Positions 1-6,675 of a stretch of DNA of 8,859 nt are shown here, one piece after another. The number at the start of each line of letters is the position of its first letter. The first letter of the stretch is position 1. The stretch lies in assembly GCA_021778575.1 (NCBI GenBank), contig JAJYCH010000136.1, forward strand, positions 1 to 8,859, in the 5' to 3' direction. This DNA comes from Planctomycetota bacterium (GTDB lineage Bacteria > Planctomycetota > Planctomycetia > Isosphaerales > Isosphaeraceae). Below the pieces are notes generated by a model that worked only from the letters and a program-made list of their open reading frames with translations, was not told the DNA's origin and did not search any database. The position numbers were made by a program, and so were the translations under genes.

Positions 1-233
1 CCGGCTCGGAAGGTTACCTCGACACCGTGCCGATCAAGGAAGTTCCTCGGTTCGAGGAACAGTTCCTCAACTTCATGCGGGATCGCAAGTCTGAGGTCCG
101 TGATCTCCTGGCGAAGGAGCGTAAGCTTTCCGACGCCGTGGTGGCCGGTCTGAAGGCGGCCTTGAATGAGTTCAAGGCCCAGTATCGCTCGCCTGCCCCG
201 GCGACTCCTGCTCTGGCCGGTGCTTCGGCCTGA
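1..233 (+). CDS. atpA: ATP synthase F1 subunit alpha, C-terminal end (partial)
   Basis: Only the last 76 or so codons are present; the 5' part lies before the window and the frame is open from the first base. The reading GSEGYLDTVPIKEVPRFEEQ, continuing with FLNFMR, matches the C-terminal helical domain of F1 alpha, where families usually read GYLDDI-PVEKV-FE-EL--YLR. The protein ends with an Ala/Pro-rich tail (PAPATPALAGASA), longer and more disordered-looking than in most bacteria. Alpha is the non-catalytic partner of beta in the alpha3-beta3 hexagon of the membrane-bound ATP synthase. Position directly before atpG, atpD and atpC supports the call. A GTG at 27 is an internal valine, not a start. 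Confidence 0.95.
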   Translation, partial: GSEGYLDTVPIKEVPRFEEQFLNFMRDRKSEVRDLLAKERKLSDAVVAGLKAALNEFKAQYRSPAPATPALAGASA

Positions 234-240
234 TTTACCG

Positions 241-300
241 GATCGATGACGGATGCTTGATGTTCGACCCCGATCGTTCCTCAAGCATCCCTCATCAATC
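241..300. repeat. Imperfect inverted repeat (hairpin) between atpA and atpG
   Basis: The arms are 241-260 and 281-300, pairing at 18 of 20 positions around a 20-nt loop; the core GGATGCTTGA / TCAAGCATCC is perfect. It starts 8 nt after the atpA stop. No T-run follows, so it is not a typical intrinsic terminator. An RNA hairpin here could protect the 3' end of a processed atpA message or dampen readthrough into atpG; this role is inferred. Confidence 0.7.
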
Positions 301-368
301 GACATCCTTGTGACAGAACGTCCCGCAACGGTTCCCAGATCTCTAGACGGCGAGACGAGAAACTAACG

Positions 369-1289
369 ATGGCCAAGGCCCGAGCGATCGTCAAGCGCCG
401 CAAGTCGGTGCAAAACATCCGCAAGATCACGCGGACGATGGAGCTGATCGCCACCGCGCGGTTCAAGAAGGCTCTCGACCGGGCGACGGCGGCGGAAGCC
501 TATACCCGCAAGATCGCCGAACTGGTCGCCGACCTCAGCGCCACGGCGCAGGAAGTCACGCACCCGCTCCTGGAAGTTCGCGAGCCGGCCAAGAAGTCGC
601 TCTTGCTGATGCTGACAAGTAATCGAGGCCTGGCCGGCGGTTATAACGGCAACGTGATCCGCGTGGCGACCCGGACCTTGCAGGATTACGCGACCGACGG
701 CCAGACGATTCGCCTGGAAGTCTCGGGCAAGCGTGGTCTGGCCTACTGCCGGTTCCGTGGCTTGCCGACGGACGCCGGTTATCTCCAGTTCGAGGATCGA
801 CCCCAGTTCGATGAGGTCGAGATCCTGGCGAATAATTATATCCGGATGTTCCTGAACGGCGAGATCGACCGGGTCGACGTCGCTTATACCCGGTTTATCT
901 CCGCGGCCCGTCAGGAAGCGGTGGTCCAGACCTTGCTGCCGATGTCTGCGGCGCAGGCCTCTCAGGCGACCGAGTCGGTCCGTCAGGCCAGGCCGGCGTC
1001 GAGTGCCGAAAGCAAGGGCGGTAAGGACCGCGTCCCTTACGAATTCGTGCCCGACGCCGAGAGCATCCTTGAGGAGATCGTGCCGGTCTCGTTCAAGGTC
1101 CGTCTCTTCAAGTGCTTCCTCGACGCGGCCGTCAGCGAGCAGATCTCGCGAATGGTCGCCATGCGAGGGGCGACCGAGAACGCCGACGACATGATCAAGA
1201 GCCTCACCATGCTCTACAACCGGGCCCGTCAGGCCCAGATCACTCGCGAGCTCGCCGAGATCATCGGCGGAGCCGCGGCACTCGAATAA
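369..1289 (+). CDS. atpG: ATP synthase F1 subunit gamma
   Basis: This 306-residue protein is the central rotor shaft of F1. The N-terminal coiled-coil helix reads KRRKSVQNIRKITRTMELIA (residues 9-28), the family signature. The conserved S-(D/N)-RGL-GGYN loop is at 83-93 (TSNRGLAGGYN). The C-terminal helix that pairs with the first reads SEQISRMVAMRGATENADD (256-274), and the end is ELAEIIGGAAALE. Bacterial gammas are usually 285-295 residues; the extra length sits near 193-222, a Ala/Ser/Gln-rich stretch before the conserved YEFVPD-ESILEEIVP, probably a surface loop. The ATG start fits the family N-terminus, but the Shine-Dalgarno is weak: GAGACGAGAAAC ends about 5 nt upstream and lacks GGAG. 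The gene lies 135 nt after atpA and 117 nt before atpD, wide gaps for an F1 operon. Confidence 0.97.
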   Translation: MAKARAIVKRRKSVQNIRKITRTMELIATARFKKALDRATAAEAYTRKIAELVADLSATAQEVTHPLLEVREPAKKSLLLMLTSNRGLAGGYNGNVIRVATRTLQDYATDGQTIRLEVSGKRGLAYCRFRGLPTDAGYLQFEDRPQFDEVEILANNYIRMFLNGEIDRVDVAYTRFISAARQEAVVQTLLPMSAAQASQATESVRQARPASSAESKGGKDRVPYEFVPDAESILEEIVPVSFKVRLFKCFLDAAVSEQISRMVAMRGATENADDMIKSLTMLYNRARQAQITRELAEIIGGAAALE

Positions 1290-1296
1290 TTGGCGA

Positions 1297-2843
<1,547 letters not shown>

Positions 2844-2863
2844 GATTCTGACGGTCTTTCGTC

Positions 2864-2913
2864 GGGTGGGCCTTGCCCACCTTTCCTTCCGGCGTGGTGG
2901 GCCAGGCCCACCC
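2864..2913. repeat. Two GGTGGGCC-type palindromes between atpD and atpC
   Basis: Copy 1 is GGTGGGCCTTGCCCACC (2865-2881) and copy 2 is GGTGGGCCAGGCCCACC (2896-2912). Each is a near-perfect palindrome. The two can also pair with each other: 2864-2881 against 2896-2913 matches at 17 of 18 positions with a 14-nt loop. No T-run follows, so termination is unlikely. Copy 2 ends 23 nt before the atpC ATG. The look is of a dispersed genomic repeat; copy number elsewhere cannot be judged from this window. Confidence 0.85.
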
Positions 2914-2935
2914 TACAAGATCGAAGGTCACGCAG

Positions 2936-3394
2936 ATGTCAACCGCCGTGGATACCGACTTCACTCCTGCGACGACCAAGGGCGATGGCAAGAAATCCGG
3001 CCATCGGATTCAGTGCGTGGTGGTCACGCCCGAGCGGACGCTGTTCGATGAGGTGGTCGAATTCGTCGCCCTCCCGTTGTTCGATGGCGAGCTGGGCATC
3101 CTTCCCGGACGCTCGCCGATGATCGGTCGATTGGGATTTGGCGAGTTGCGGACCACCACCCAGGGGACGACCAGGCGTTATTTCGTCGACGGCGGTTTCG
3201 CTCAGGTCCGTGATAACGTCGTCACCATTCTGACCAACCGCGCGATTCCGGTCGCCGCACTCGATCTCGCCGCCGCCTCGACCGAGTTGGAAGCCGCTCG
3301 GGCTCGCAAGCCGGCGGGTCGGATCGAACTCGACGAAAAAACGCGGGCCGTCGAGCGAGCCTCCGCGATGATTCGCGCGGCTCGGAAGATCTGA
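2936..3394 (+). CDS. atpC: ATP synthase F1 subunit epsilon
   Basis: At 152 residues it is slightly longer than the usual 130-140. Residues 25-107 form the N-terminal beta-sandwich (IQCVVVTPERTLFDE, then LPLFDGELGILPGRSPMIG), which binds gamma and the c-ring. Residues 108-152 form the Ala/Arg-rich helical hairpin that in other bacteria inhibits ATP hydrolysis. The first 24 residues are a polar, likely disordered extension. The ATG at 2936 is preferred to the in-frame TTG at 2873 because GAAGG lies 8 nt upstream and the longer reading would translate the intergenic palindromes. It is the last gene of the block and is followed by a terminator. Confidence 0.94.
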   Translation: MSTAVDTDFTPATTKGDGKKSGHRIQCVVVTPERTLFDEVVEFVALPLFDGELGILPGRSPMIGRLGFGELRTTTQGTTRRYFVDGGFAQVRDNVVTILTNRAIPVAALDLAAASTELEAARARKPAGRIELDEKTRAVERASAMIRAARKI

Positions 3395-3425
3395 GAGATC
3401 GCCGATCCCATCGACCTGAAACGAG

Positions 3426-3475
3426 ATCCCGGTACCGCGATCGGTTTACGACCGAACGCGACACCGGGATTTTTT
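3426..3475 (+). terminator. Intrinsic terminator of the atp block
   Basis: The stem is ATCCCGGT (3426-3433) with ACCGGGAT (3463-3470), an AC/AC internal loop, CGCG with CGCG, an A/A mismatch, then TCGGT with ACCGA around the loop TTACG. Six T residues (3470-3475) follow. It lies 31 nt after the atpC stop. On the other strand no T-run follows the stem, so it serves only the plus strand, although it sits between convergent genes. Confidence 0.9.
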
Positions 3476-3491
3476 CGTCATGAGCCGTCGT

Positions 3492-4505
3492 TTACATGGT
3501 CCGATCAACAGCCTCGGCGACTCGCTTGCAGGCGGCCATCAGGCCGGCGAAGGCCGCCGGGGTGATGGTCTGCGAGCCGTCGCTCATGGCGTGCTCGGGG
3601 TCGTCGTGAACTTCGATGATCAAGCCGTCAGCTCCCGCCGCAATCGCGGCCTTGGACATCGGCGCGACGAGCTTTGCCTTGCCCGTGCCGTGCGAGGGGT
3701 CAACCACGACGGGCAGGTGGCTCTTGTCCTGAAGGTAGGGGACCGTGGCCAGCGGCAAGGTGAACCGGGTGTGTTCTTCGTAGGTCCGGATTCCTCGCTC
3801 GCAGAGGATGACGTTGGGGTTATTACGATCGAGGATATATTCGGCGGCCAGGAGGAATTCGTCGATCGTCGCGCTCATTCCTCGCTTGAGGAGCGCGGGC
3901 TTGCCCGAGTCGCCCACAGCCTGGAGGAGCTGGTAATTCTGCATGTTTCGCGCGCCGATCTGGAGGACGTCGGCGTATTTCGCGACCATCGGGACGTGTT
4001 CCGGGGCCATGACCTCGGTGACGATCGCCAGGCCGGTTTCCTCGCGGGCGGTCGCGAGCATCTTGAGGCCGTCTTCCTTGTGTCCCTGGAAGCTATACGG
4101 ACTGGTCCGAGGCTTGAAGGCACCGCCTCGGAGCCCCGTCGCCCCCATCGCCTTCAATGTCTTGGCCAGGCCGACGATTTGAGCCTCGCTCTCGACCGAG
4201 CACGGGCCGGCGATGGCGGCGATCTTGACTCCGCCGATTGACAGGCCGAGCGCCTTGACGACGGTTCGTTCGGTGGTCAATTCGGACGAGGCTCGCTTGT
4301 AGGGGGCGAGGATGGGCAGGACCTTGTCGACGCCTTCGCCGGGCTCAAGAACTTCGGCCAGACCCTGGCGCTCGTCGCCGATGGCGGCGATCACGGTGCG
4401 CTGGGTTCCGACGAGAACCTGGGGCGACATGCCCAGGCTCTGGATGTGAGCGACCATGTGGTCGACTTGCTCGGCGGTTGCGTCGGGCTTCATCACAACG
4501 ATCAC
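3492..4505 (-). CDS. aroF: 3-deoxy-7-phosphoheptulonate (DAHP) synthase, type I-beta with N-terminal regulatory domain
   Basis: The enzyme condenses phosphoenolpyruvate and erythrose 4-phosphate to DAHP, the entry to the shikimate pathway and the aromatic amino acids. The 337-residue protein follows the Thermotoga maritima enzyme closely. Residues 1-70 are the ferredoxin/ACT-like domain (MIVVMKP..., then [12 protein letters not shown]), the site of feedback inhibition in that family. The TIM barrel follows, with GPCSVES (100-106), [15 protein letters not shown] (127-141), KRG (207-209) and DPSHGTGK (269-276). Metal ligands by family numbering are C102, H272, E298 and D309, all present. Translation begins at GTG 4505, supported by GGAGGA ending 9 nt upstream and by the family start MIVV-KP. 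The gene is convergent with atpC. A terminator-containing leader lies upstream and may control it. The symbol varies between species (aroF, aroG, aroA). Confidence 0.95.
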   Translation of the reverse strand: MIVVMKPDATAEQVDHMVAHIQSLGMSPQVLVGTQRTVIAAIGDERQGLAEVLEPGEGVDKVLPILAPYKRASSELTTERTVVKALGLSIGGVKIAAIAGPCSVESEAQIVGLAKTLKAMGATGLRGGAFKPRTSPYSFQGHKEDGLKMLATAREETGLAIVTEVMAPEHVPMVAKYADVLQIGARNMQNYQLLQAVGDSGKPALLKRGMSATIDEFLLAAEYILDRNNPNVILCERGIRTYEEHTRFTLPLATVPYLQDKSHLPVVVDPSHGTGKAKLVAPMSKAAIAAGADGLIIEVHDDPEHAMSDGSQTITPAAFAGLMAACKRVAEAVDRTM

Positions 4506-4514
4506 GGTAACCCG

Positions 4515-4520
4515 TCCTCC
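4515..4520 (-). promoter_or_regulatory. Ribosome binding site deciding the GTG start of the DAHP synthase
   Basis: On the minus strand this reads GGAGGA, 9 nt before GTG 4505. An in-frame ATG four codons later (4493) would be too far from it. Confidence 0.75.
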
Positions 4521-4597
4521 AGGGAACCCGGCTCGATGGTTGAGCGTCGGGGAAAATCAATCGATCAAGTAACAACAGAAAACGACGAGAACCAACG

Positions 4598-4635
4598 AAA
4601 AAAGGCCCCGAACCTTTTCAGGTCACGGGGCCTTT
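4598..4635 (-). terminator. Intrinsic terminator or attenuator upstream of the DAHP synthase gene
   Basis: On the minus strand the stem AAAGGCCCCG (4635-4626) pairs perfectly with CGGGGCCTTT (4610-4601). An inner ACCT/AGGT stem closes a GAAA loop (4619-4616), and a six-U run follows (4603-4598). Its orientation means it stops transcripts moving toward the DAHP synthase, whose start is 93 nt further on. It is therefore either the end of a separate RNA or an attenuator. On the plus strand only TTTGG follows, so it is not a good plus-strand terminator. Confidence 0.85.
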
Positions 4636-4685
4636 GGTGGCTTGTTTCTGGGATCGTCTCGCGGAAAGTTAGACTCCGCACCCAG

Positions 4686-4695
4686 CCCGGTGACC
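4686..4695 (-). promoter_or_regulatory. Possible antiterminator segment
   Basis: On the minus strand this reads GGTCACCGGG and is complementary at 9 of 10 positions to CCCCGTGACC (4630-4621), which is most of the 5' arm of the terminator. The two pairings exclude each other, which is the geometry of transcription attenuation. A 10-nt GC-rich match could still arise by chance. Confidence 0.35.
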
Positions 4696-4801
4696 GATCG
4701 TGGTGATTCTGGTAAACCACCAGAACCGACGATAGGAGCTAAACAGGGTTGAGGCGAAGGTCGTGAACAACGCGATCGATCTCCAGAGATATCAGGAACT
4801 T

Positions 4802-4828
4802 TCGGAGGTGAATGAGGCCAGGCCCGAC
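4802..4828 (+). repeat. Direct repeat TCGGAGGTGAAT...CCAGGCC(C)GAC, copy 1
   Basis: TCGGAGGTGAAT (4802-4813) followed by CCAGGCCCGAC (4818-4828) recurs, without the 4-nt insert and one C, at 5049-5070. On the minus strand the core reads ATTCACCTCCGA, an anti-Shine-Dalgarno-like sequence. The second half belongs to the 12-bp hairpin at 4816-4845. Confidence 0.7.
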
Positions 4829-4845
4829 AGCCATCGGGCCTGGCC
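4816..4845. repeat. Strong 12-bp hairpin
   Basis: GGCCAGGCCCGA (4816-4827) and TCGGGCCTGGCC (4834-4845) are perfect reverse complements around a 6-nt loop. No adequate T-run follows directly on either strand, so it is more likely part of a structured RNA or a dispersed palindrome than a terminator. Confidence 0.75.
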
Positions 4846-4908
4846 CTGCGATCTTTTCAGATCAAGCAGAAGATGCGGCTTGCCCGACGGGCAACCCGTC
4901 AGCCGCCC

Positions 4909-4941
4909 TTAGGCGAGCCGCCTCTGGTTGTCACTACACAC
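4909..4941 (-). CDS. Possible 10-codon leader ORF behind an extended Shine-Dalgarno
   Basis: On the minus strand AGGAGG (4954-4949) stands 7 nt before GTG 4941, which opens MCSDNQRRLA followed by TAA. The Shine-Dalgarno is extended: AGGAGGTGATC (4954-4944) is complementary to 11 nt of the usual 16S rRNA tail. Other tiny ORFs start nearby (GTG-TAG at 4939, and an 11-codon one at 4934), so the reading frame is uncertain. The peptide has no aromatic residues, so it is not a classical aromatic amino acid attenuator peptide. The stop lies inside the small hairpin 4911-4923. The SD-like string could instead be part of RNA structure. Confidence 0.25.
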   Translation of the reverse strand: MCSDNQRRLA

Positions 4942-5048
4942 GCGATCACCTCCTATTCAATAAGGGCCTTCTCGGTCCTGCGGGAGTCCAGCCTCGAGCA
5001 AGACGGAGCTTGATCTCGCTGTGCCACGTTCCGCACAGCCCGCGTCGG

Positions 5049-5070
5049 TCGGAGGTGAATCCAGGCCGAC
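5049..5070 (+). repeat. Direct repeat TCGGAGGTGAAT-CCAGGCCGAC, copy 2
   Basis: This is the partner of the copy at 4802, 247 bp away. As minus-strand RNA it would sit at the 5' end of the proposed transcript and, like copy 1, could pair with the AGGAGGTGA at 4946-4954. Confidence 0.7.
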
Positions 5071-5076
5071 AAATCC

Positions 5077-5105
5077 AATATAGGTACCTCGGTCCGACCG
5101 ATCAA
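5077..5105 (-). promoter_or_regulatory. Predicted sigma70-type promoter
   Basis: On the minus strand TTGATC (5105-5100) is followed after exactly 17 nt by TATATT (5082-5077): four of six and five of six consensus positions at ideal spacing. Transcription would begin near 5070 and run into the structured leader. AT-rich hexamers are rare in this GC-rich window, which strengthens the call, but there is no experimental support. Confidence 0.5.
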
Positions 5106-5114
5106 GTCTTTAGC

Positions 5115-5412
5115 GCCCGACTTTTCGAGAAATCAACGTGGGTGTCCCCGGATTTTCTTGGGCTCTTGGTCGGCCCTGTCCTAAAACTTCGCGACGAAGC
5201 CTCTCTCTGGAGTGCGAGAGCTTGCTCTCGCTCTGGCGACCGGAGCTTGCTCCGAGCCTGAGTGACCTGGCCAACGGTTTCCCAACAAAGACCGTGGAGC
5301 AAGCTCCACGAAGCAAAGCGAGAGCAAGCTCTCGCACTCCAGAGAACCAAACCGTCCGCCCCCCAGAAAATCCGGGTACACCGCTTAACGTTCCGGAGCG
5401 GAAAAGTCGGCC
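5115..5412. mobile_element. Foldback (MITE-like) element of about 298 bp
   Basis: The two halves are inverted copies of each other. Outer arms: GCCCGACTTTTC (5115-5126) against GAAAAGTCGGCC (5401-5412), about 11 of 12. Next: 5141-5158 against 5365-5382, 17 of 18. Inner arms: 5204-5232 against 5317-5345, perfect over 29 bp. A 12-bp core GGAGCTTGCTCC (5242-5253) is matched by GGAGCAAGCTCC (5296-5307). Four small palindromes lie inside: 5214-5231 and 5241-5254 with TT centres, 5293-5310 and 5318-5335 with AA centres. No transposase and no clear target duplication are seen. The right outer arm holds the last codons and stop of the HD-hydrolase gene, so either the element end was adopted as coding sequence or the gene end was duplicated in inverted form. 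Confidence 0.7.
5183..5199 (-). terminator. Weak terminator-like hairpin downstream of the HD gene
   Basis: On the minus strand CTTCG-TCG-CGAAG (5199-5187) is followed by TTTT (5186-5183). The stem is only 5 bp. With the large inner hairpin of the foldback element just before it, it may end the yebC-to-HD transcript. Confidence 0.3.
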
Positions 5413-5972
5413 AGAAGCGCCGAGCATTGGTCACGGAGTCCGACCAGTCGGGCGTCCTCGGAACGGCAGGCTTCAAGCATCGCTCCATAGTACCAGAGAA
5501 CCTGATCGCGACCCGCATTGAACGTCTCCCAGACGGGATTTCCGTCGAGCAGATCCAGCCTGATGCAGGTCAGGTTATGGAGTTTATCCGCCAGAACGAC
5601 GGCGCGGACTTCATCCGTCGCATGGATCACTTCGGCCAGGTGATCCCGCTTGCGGTCGATCCAGGGACGCTTGTTTCCCTCGGCGTCGAGTTTCACTTCC
5701 GAGCAAACGCCGACGATCAAAGCGACCGCTCCCCCGAATTCCTGGCGAATCTGATCCAGGGTCACATCCGTATCTTCGACGAGATCGTGAAGCAATCCCG
5801 CGATCACTAGATCCTCATCGAACCCGGCTCGATCGAGGATGAAAGCCACGGCCACGGGATGCTCGATATAAGGGATGCCGGTCCCCTTGCGGACCTGGTC
5901 GCGATGGCCCGTCGCGGCCAGACGGAGGGCTCGTTCGAACCGGAGTGTCAGGCCGGGCGGATGATCGGCCAA
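5385..5972 (-). CDS. HD-domain phosphohydrolase, SpoT/MESH1-like (putative (p)ppGpp hydrolase)
   Basis: The 195-residue soluble protein is a stand-alone HD domain. The motifs match the hydrolase half of RelA/SpoT proteins and small MESH1-type enzymes: RKGTGIPYIEHP (28-39, H38), GLLHDLVEDTD (59-69, H62-D63 metal ligands and E66-D67), and LADKLHNL (127-134, D129). The synthetase domain and the TGS/ACT regulatory domains are absent. It probably removes pyrophosphate from an alarmone or related nucleotide; the true substrate is not shown. The start is TTG at 5972, chosen because GAGGGGG ends 7 nt upstream and the family N-terminus begins shortly after; no ATG is available. It lies 18 nt after the PIN gene stop, suggesting translational coupling. 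The last eight codons and the stop lie within the right arm of the foldback element. Confidence 0.85.
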   Translation of the reverse strand: MADHPPGLTLRFERALRLAATGHRDQVRKGTGIPYIEHPVAVAFILDRAGFDEDLVIAGLLHDLVEDTDVTLDQIRQEFGGAVALIVGVCSEVKLDAEGNKRPWIDRKRDHLAEVIHATDEVRAVVLADKLHNLTCIRLDLLDGNPVWETFNAGRDQVLWYYGAMLEACRSEDARLVGLRDQCSALLADFSAPER

Positions 5973-5990
5973 ATCTCGGCCCCCTCGGAT

Positions 5991-6449
5991 TCAAGGGATG
6001 GGAATCATTGGAATCACGTCGATCCAGGCTGAGAAACGACGGAAGTCGGCGACGTGATGGGTCAATAATCGCTTGAGTCCGTGCGCGATCATCGTGGCAA
6101 CGATGTTGGCGTCGTGGACTTGTTTGCCACCCATCGGGATCTGATTCAGGAGATCAAGGAGGTGCATGGTCACGGCTGGACCATCCTCGGCGATCTCAAA
6201 TTGACGCTCGAAGCGACGGATATCTACTGTGAGAGCTGCCGGCGTGATTGGACTCGTGAAGGACTGTATTCGGGTCAAGCTTGCGAGATACTCACGAAGT
6301 ATCTGGCGGCTGATCCAGAGTGGAGCTCCCAACGCAACGAGTTCGTCTAGCCGGAACCGAGCCGTCACATTTTCAGTCAAGATGGGGACGTTGGCGTAGA
6401 TCAGGATATTGGTATCCACAAAAGTGAGTTCAACGCCCATCGTCGCCAT
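5991..6449 (-). CDS. PIN-domain ribonuclease toxin (VapC-like)
   Basis: The protein has 152 residues. The acidic residues of the PIN active site are visible: D12 in VDTNILIYA, E53 in LREYLASL, D113 in VHDANIVATM and D135 in HHVADFRRF. PIN toxins are magnesium-dependent endoribonucleases that cut tRNA, rRNA or mRNA when freed from the antitoxin; the target here is unknown. The residue before the last motif, usually Asn (LLT-N--DF), is His (LLTHHVADF). The ATG at 6449 is chosen because AGAGG lies 6 nt upstream and the reading overlaps the antitoxin end by 20 nt, the usual toxin-antitoxin coupling; an ATG at 6440 is possible. A longer reading to 6500 would add an unlike N-terminus. Confidence 0.87.
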   Translation of the reverse strand: MATMGVELTFVDTNILIYANVPILTENVTARFRLDELVALGAPLWISRQILREYLASLTRIQSFTSPITPAALTVDIRRFERQFEIAEDGPAVTMHLLDLLNQIPMGGKQVHDANIVATMIAHGLKRLLTHHVADFRRFSAWIDVIPMIPIP

Positions 6450-6654
6450 ACATATCCTCTCGTCGGAATGTCTCCTCAGGGCCGAAGGGCCATGTTCCAA
6501 TCTCGTGAGACGAGTAGTCTAACGGTCTCTGCTTTTGCTTCGTCTCCTCAATCACCACCACGACACGATGCGTGCCGGGAACCACGTCCGGCGGCATCTG
6601 GATTGTCGCCAATCCCTGCTCGTTTACGTTCAGCACGGTTTCGATCGTTTTCAT
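6430..6654 (-). CDS. Antitoxin of the PIN toxin (VapB-like)
   Basis: This 74-residue protein begins MKTIETVLNVNEQGLATIQM, continues PPDVVPGTHRVVVVIEE, and ends RREDMYGDDGR. The beta-rich N-terminal half with PPD-PG-H-VVVVIEE and the acidic REDMYGDDGR tail are what I know from small proteins that precede PIN toxins in planctomycetes and cyanobacteria. The tail is the likely toxin-neutralising part, and the N-terminal half could dimerise or bind the operator; both roles are inferred. The ATG is preceded by GAGGGG about 10 nt upstream. It starts 21 nt after the yebC stop, so the pair has no evident promoter of its own. Confidence 0.75.
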   Translation of the reverse strand: MKTIETVLNVNEQGLATIQMPPDVVPGTHRVVVVIEETKQKQRPLDYSSHEIGTWPFGPEETFRREDMYGDDGR

Positions 6655-6675
6655 TCGAGACTTTCCCCTCGGACA

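Larger units (their letters stand above)
4598..5070 (-). ncRNA. Candidate structured RNA or mRNA leader upstream of the DAHP synthase gene (unassigned)
   Basis: Between a promoter-like sequence (5077-5105) and an intrinsic terminator (4598-4635) lie about 470 nt with no convincing protein gene and many hairpins. Stems that I can see (plus coordinates) are: 5018-5024 with 5033-5039 (7 bp); 4999-5002 with 5009-5012, prolonged by 4996-4998 with 5015-5017; 4911-4915 with 4919-4923; 4875-4880 with 4901-4906 enclosing 4886-4891 with 4895-4900; 4816-4827 with 4834-4845 (12 bp); 4707-4713 with 4719-4725 inside 4697-4701 with 4729-4733; and 4661-4665 with 4675-4679. I do not recognise a family: the RNase P, tmRNA, SRP, T-box and common riboswitch signatures I looked for are absent. 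A short CCGAGAAGG-CCTTA-like stretch (4964-4978) resembles one part of proteobacterial 6S RNA, but the rest does not fit. Expression and boundaries are inferred. Confidence 0.4.

Noticed and set aside
2873..2935. Upstream TTG as the atpC start
   Set aside because: It would translate the palindromic repeat, lacks a ribosome binding site, and departs from family length; ATG 2936 has GAAGG 8 nt upstream.
3480..4241. Plus-strand open frame (253 codons) opposite the DAHP synthase gene
   Set aside because: Antisense shadow of a well-supported enzyme; its translation mirrors the codon pattern and shows no family features.
4814..4863. Plus-strand intrinsic terminator at the 12-bp hairpin
   Set aside because: The T-run (TTTT at 4854) is nine bases beyond the stem and lies in a separate small hairpin, and no plus-strand gene precedes it.
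4941..4955. GATCACCTCCT on the plus strand as the 3' end of a 16S rRNA gene
   Set aside because: Only 11 nt match; the upstream sequence shows no 16S helix 45 (no GGTAACC-type or GTAGCCGTA sequence), so there is no rRNA here.
4640..5070. tmRNA, RNase P RNA, SRP RNA, T-box or 6S RNA
   Set aside because: The defining sequences (tmRNA acceptor and T-arm, RNase P GAGGAAAGTCC, SRP GGAAGGAAGCA, T-box GGGTGG-ACCGCG) were not found. A short 6S-like stretch at 4964-4978 is not accompanied by a closing stem and central bubble.
4812..5261. Plus-strand 149-codon frame with a good-looking GGAGGTG before its ATG
   Set aside because: It runs through hairpins and into the foldback element, has no homology I recognise, and its Shine-Dalgarno is one of the two repeat copies. 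Considered chance.
5102..5518. Frames on both strands giving LECESLLSL / SARACSR-type peptides
   Set aside because: These peptides are translations of the GAGCTTGCTC palindromes; such hypothetical proteins are typical mis-annotations of dispersed repeats.
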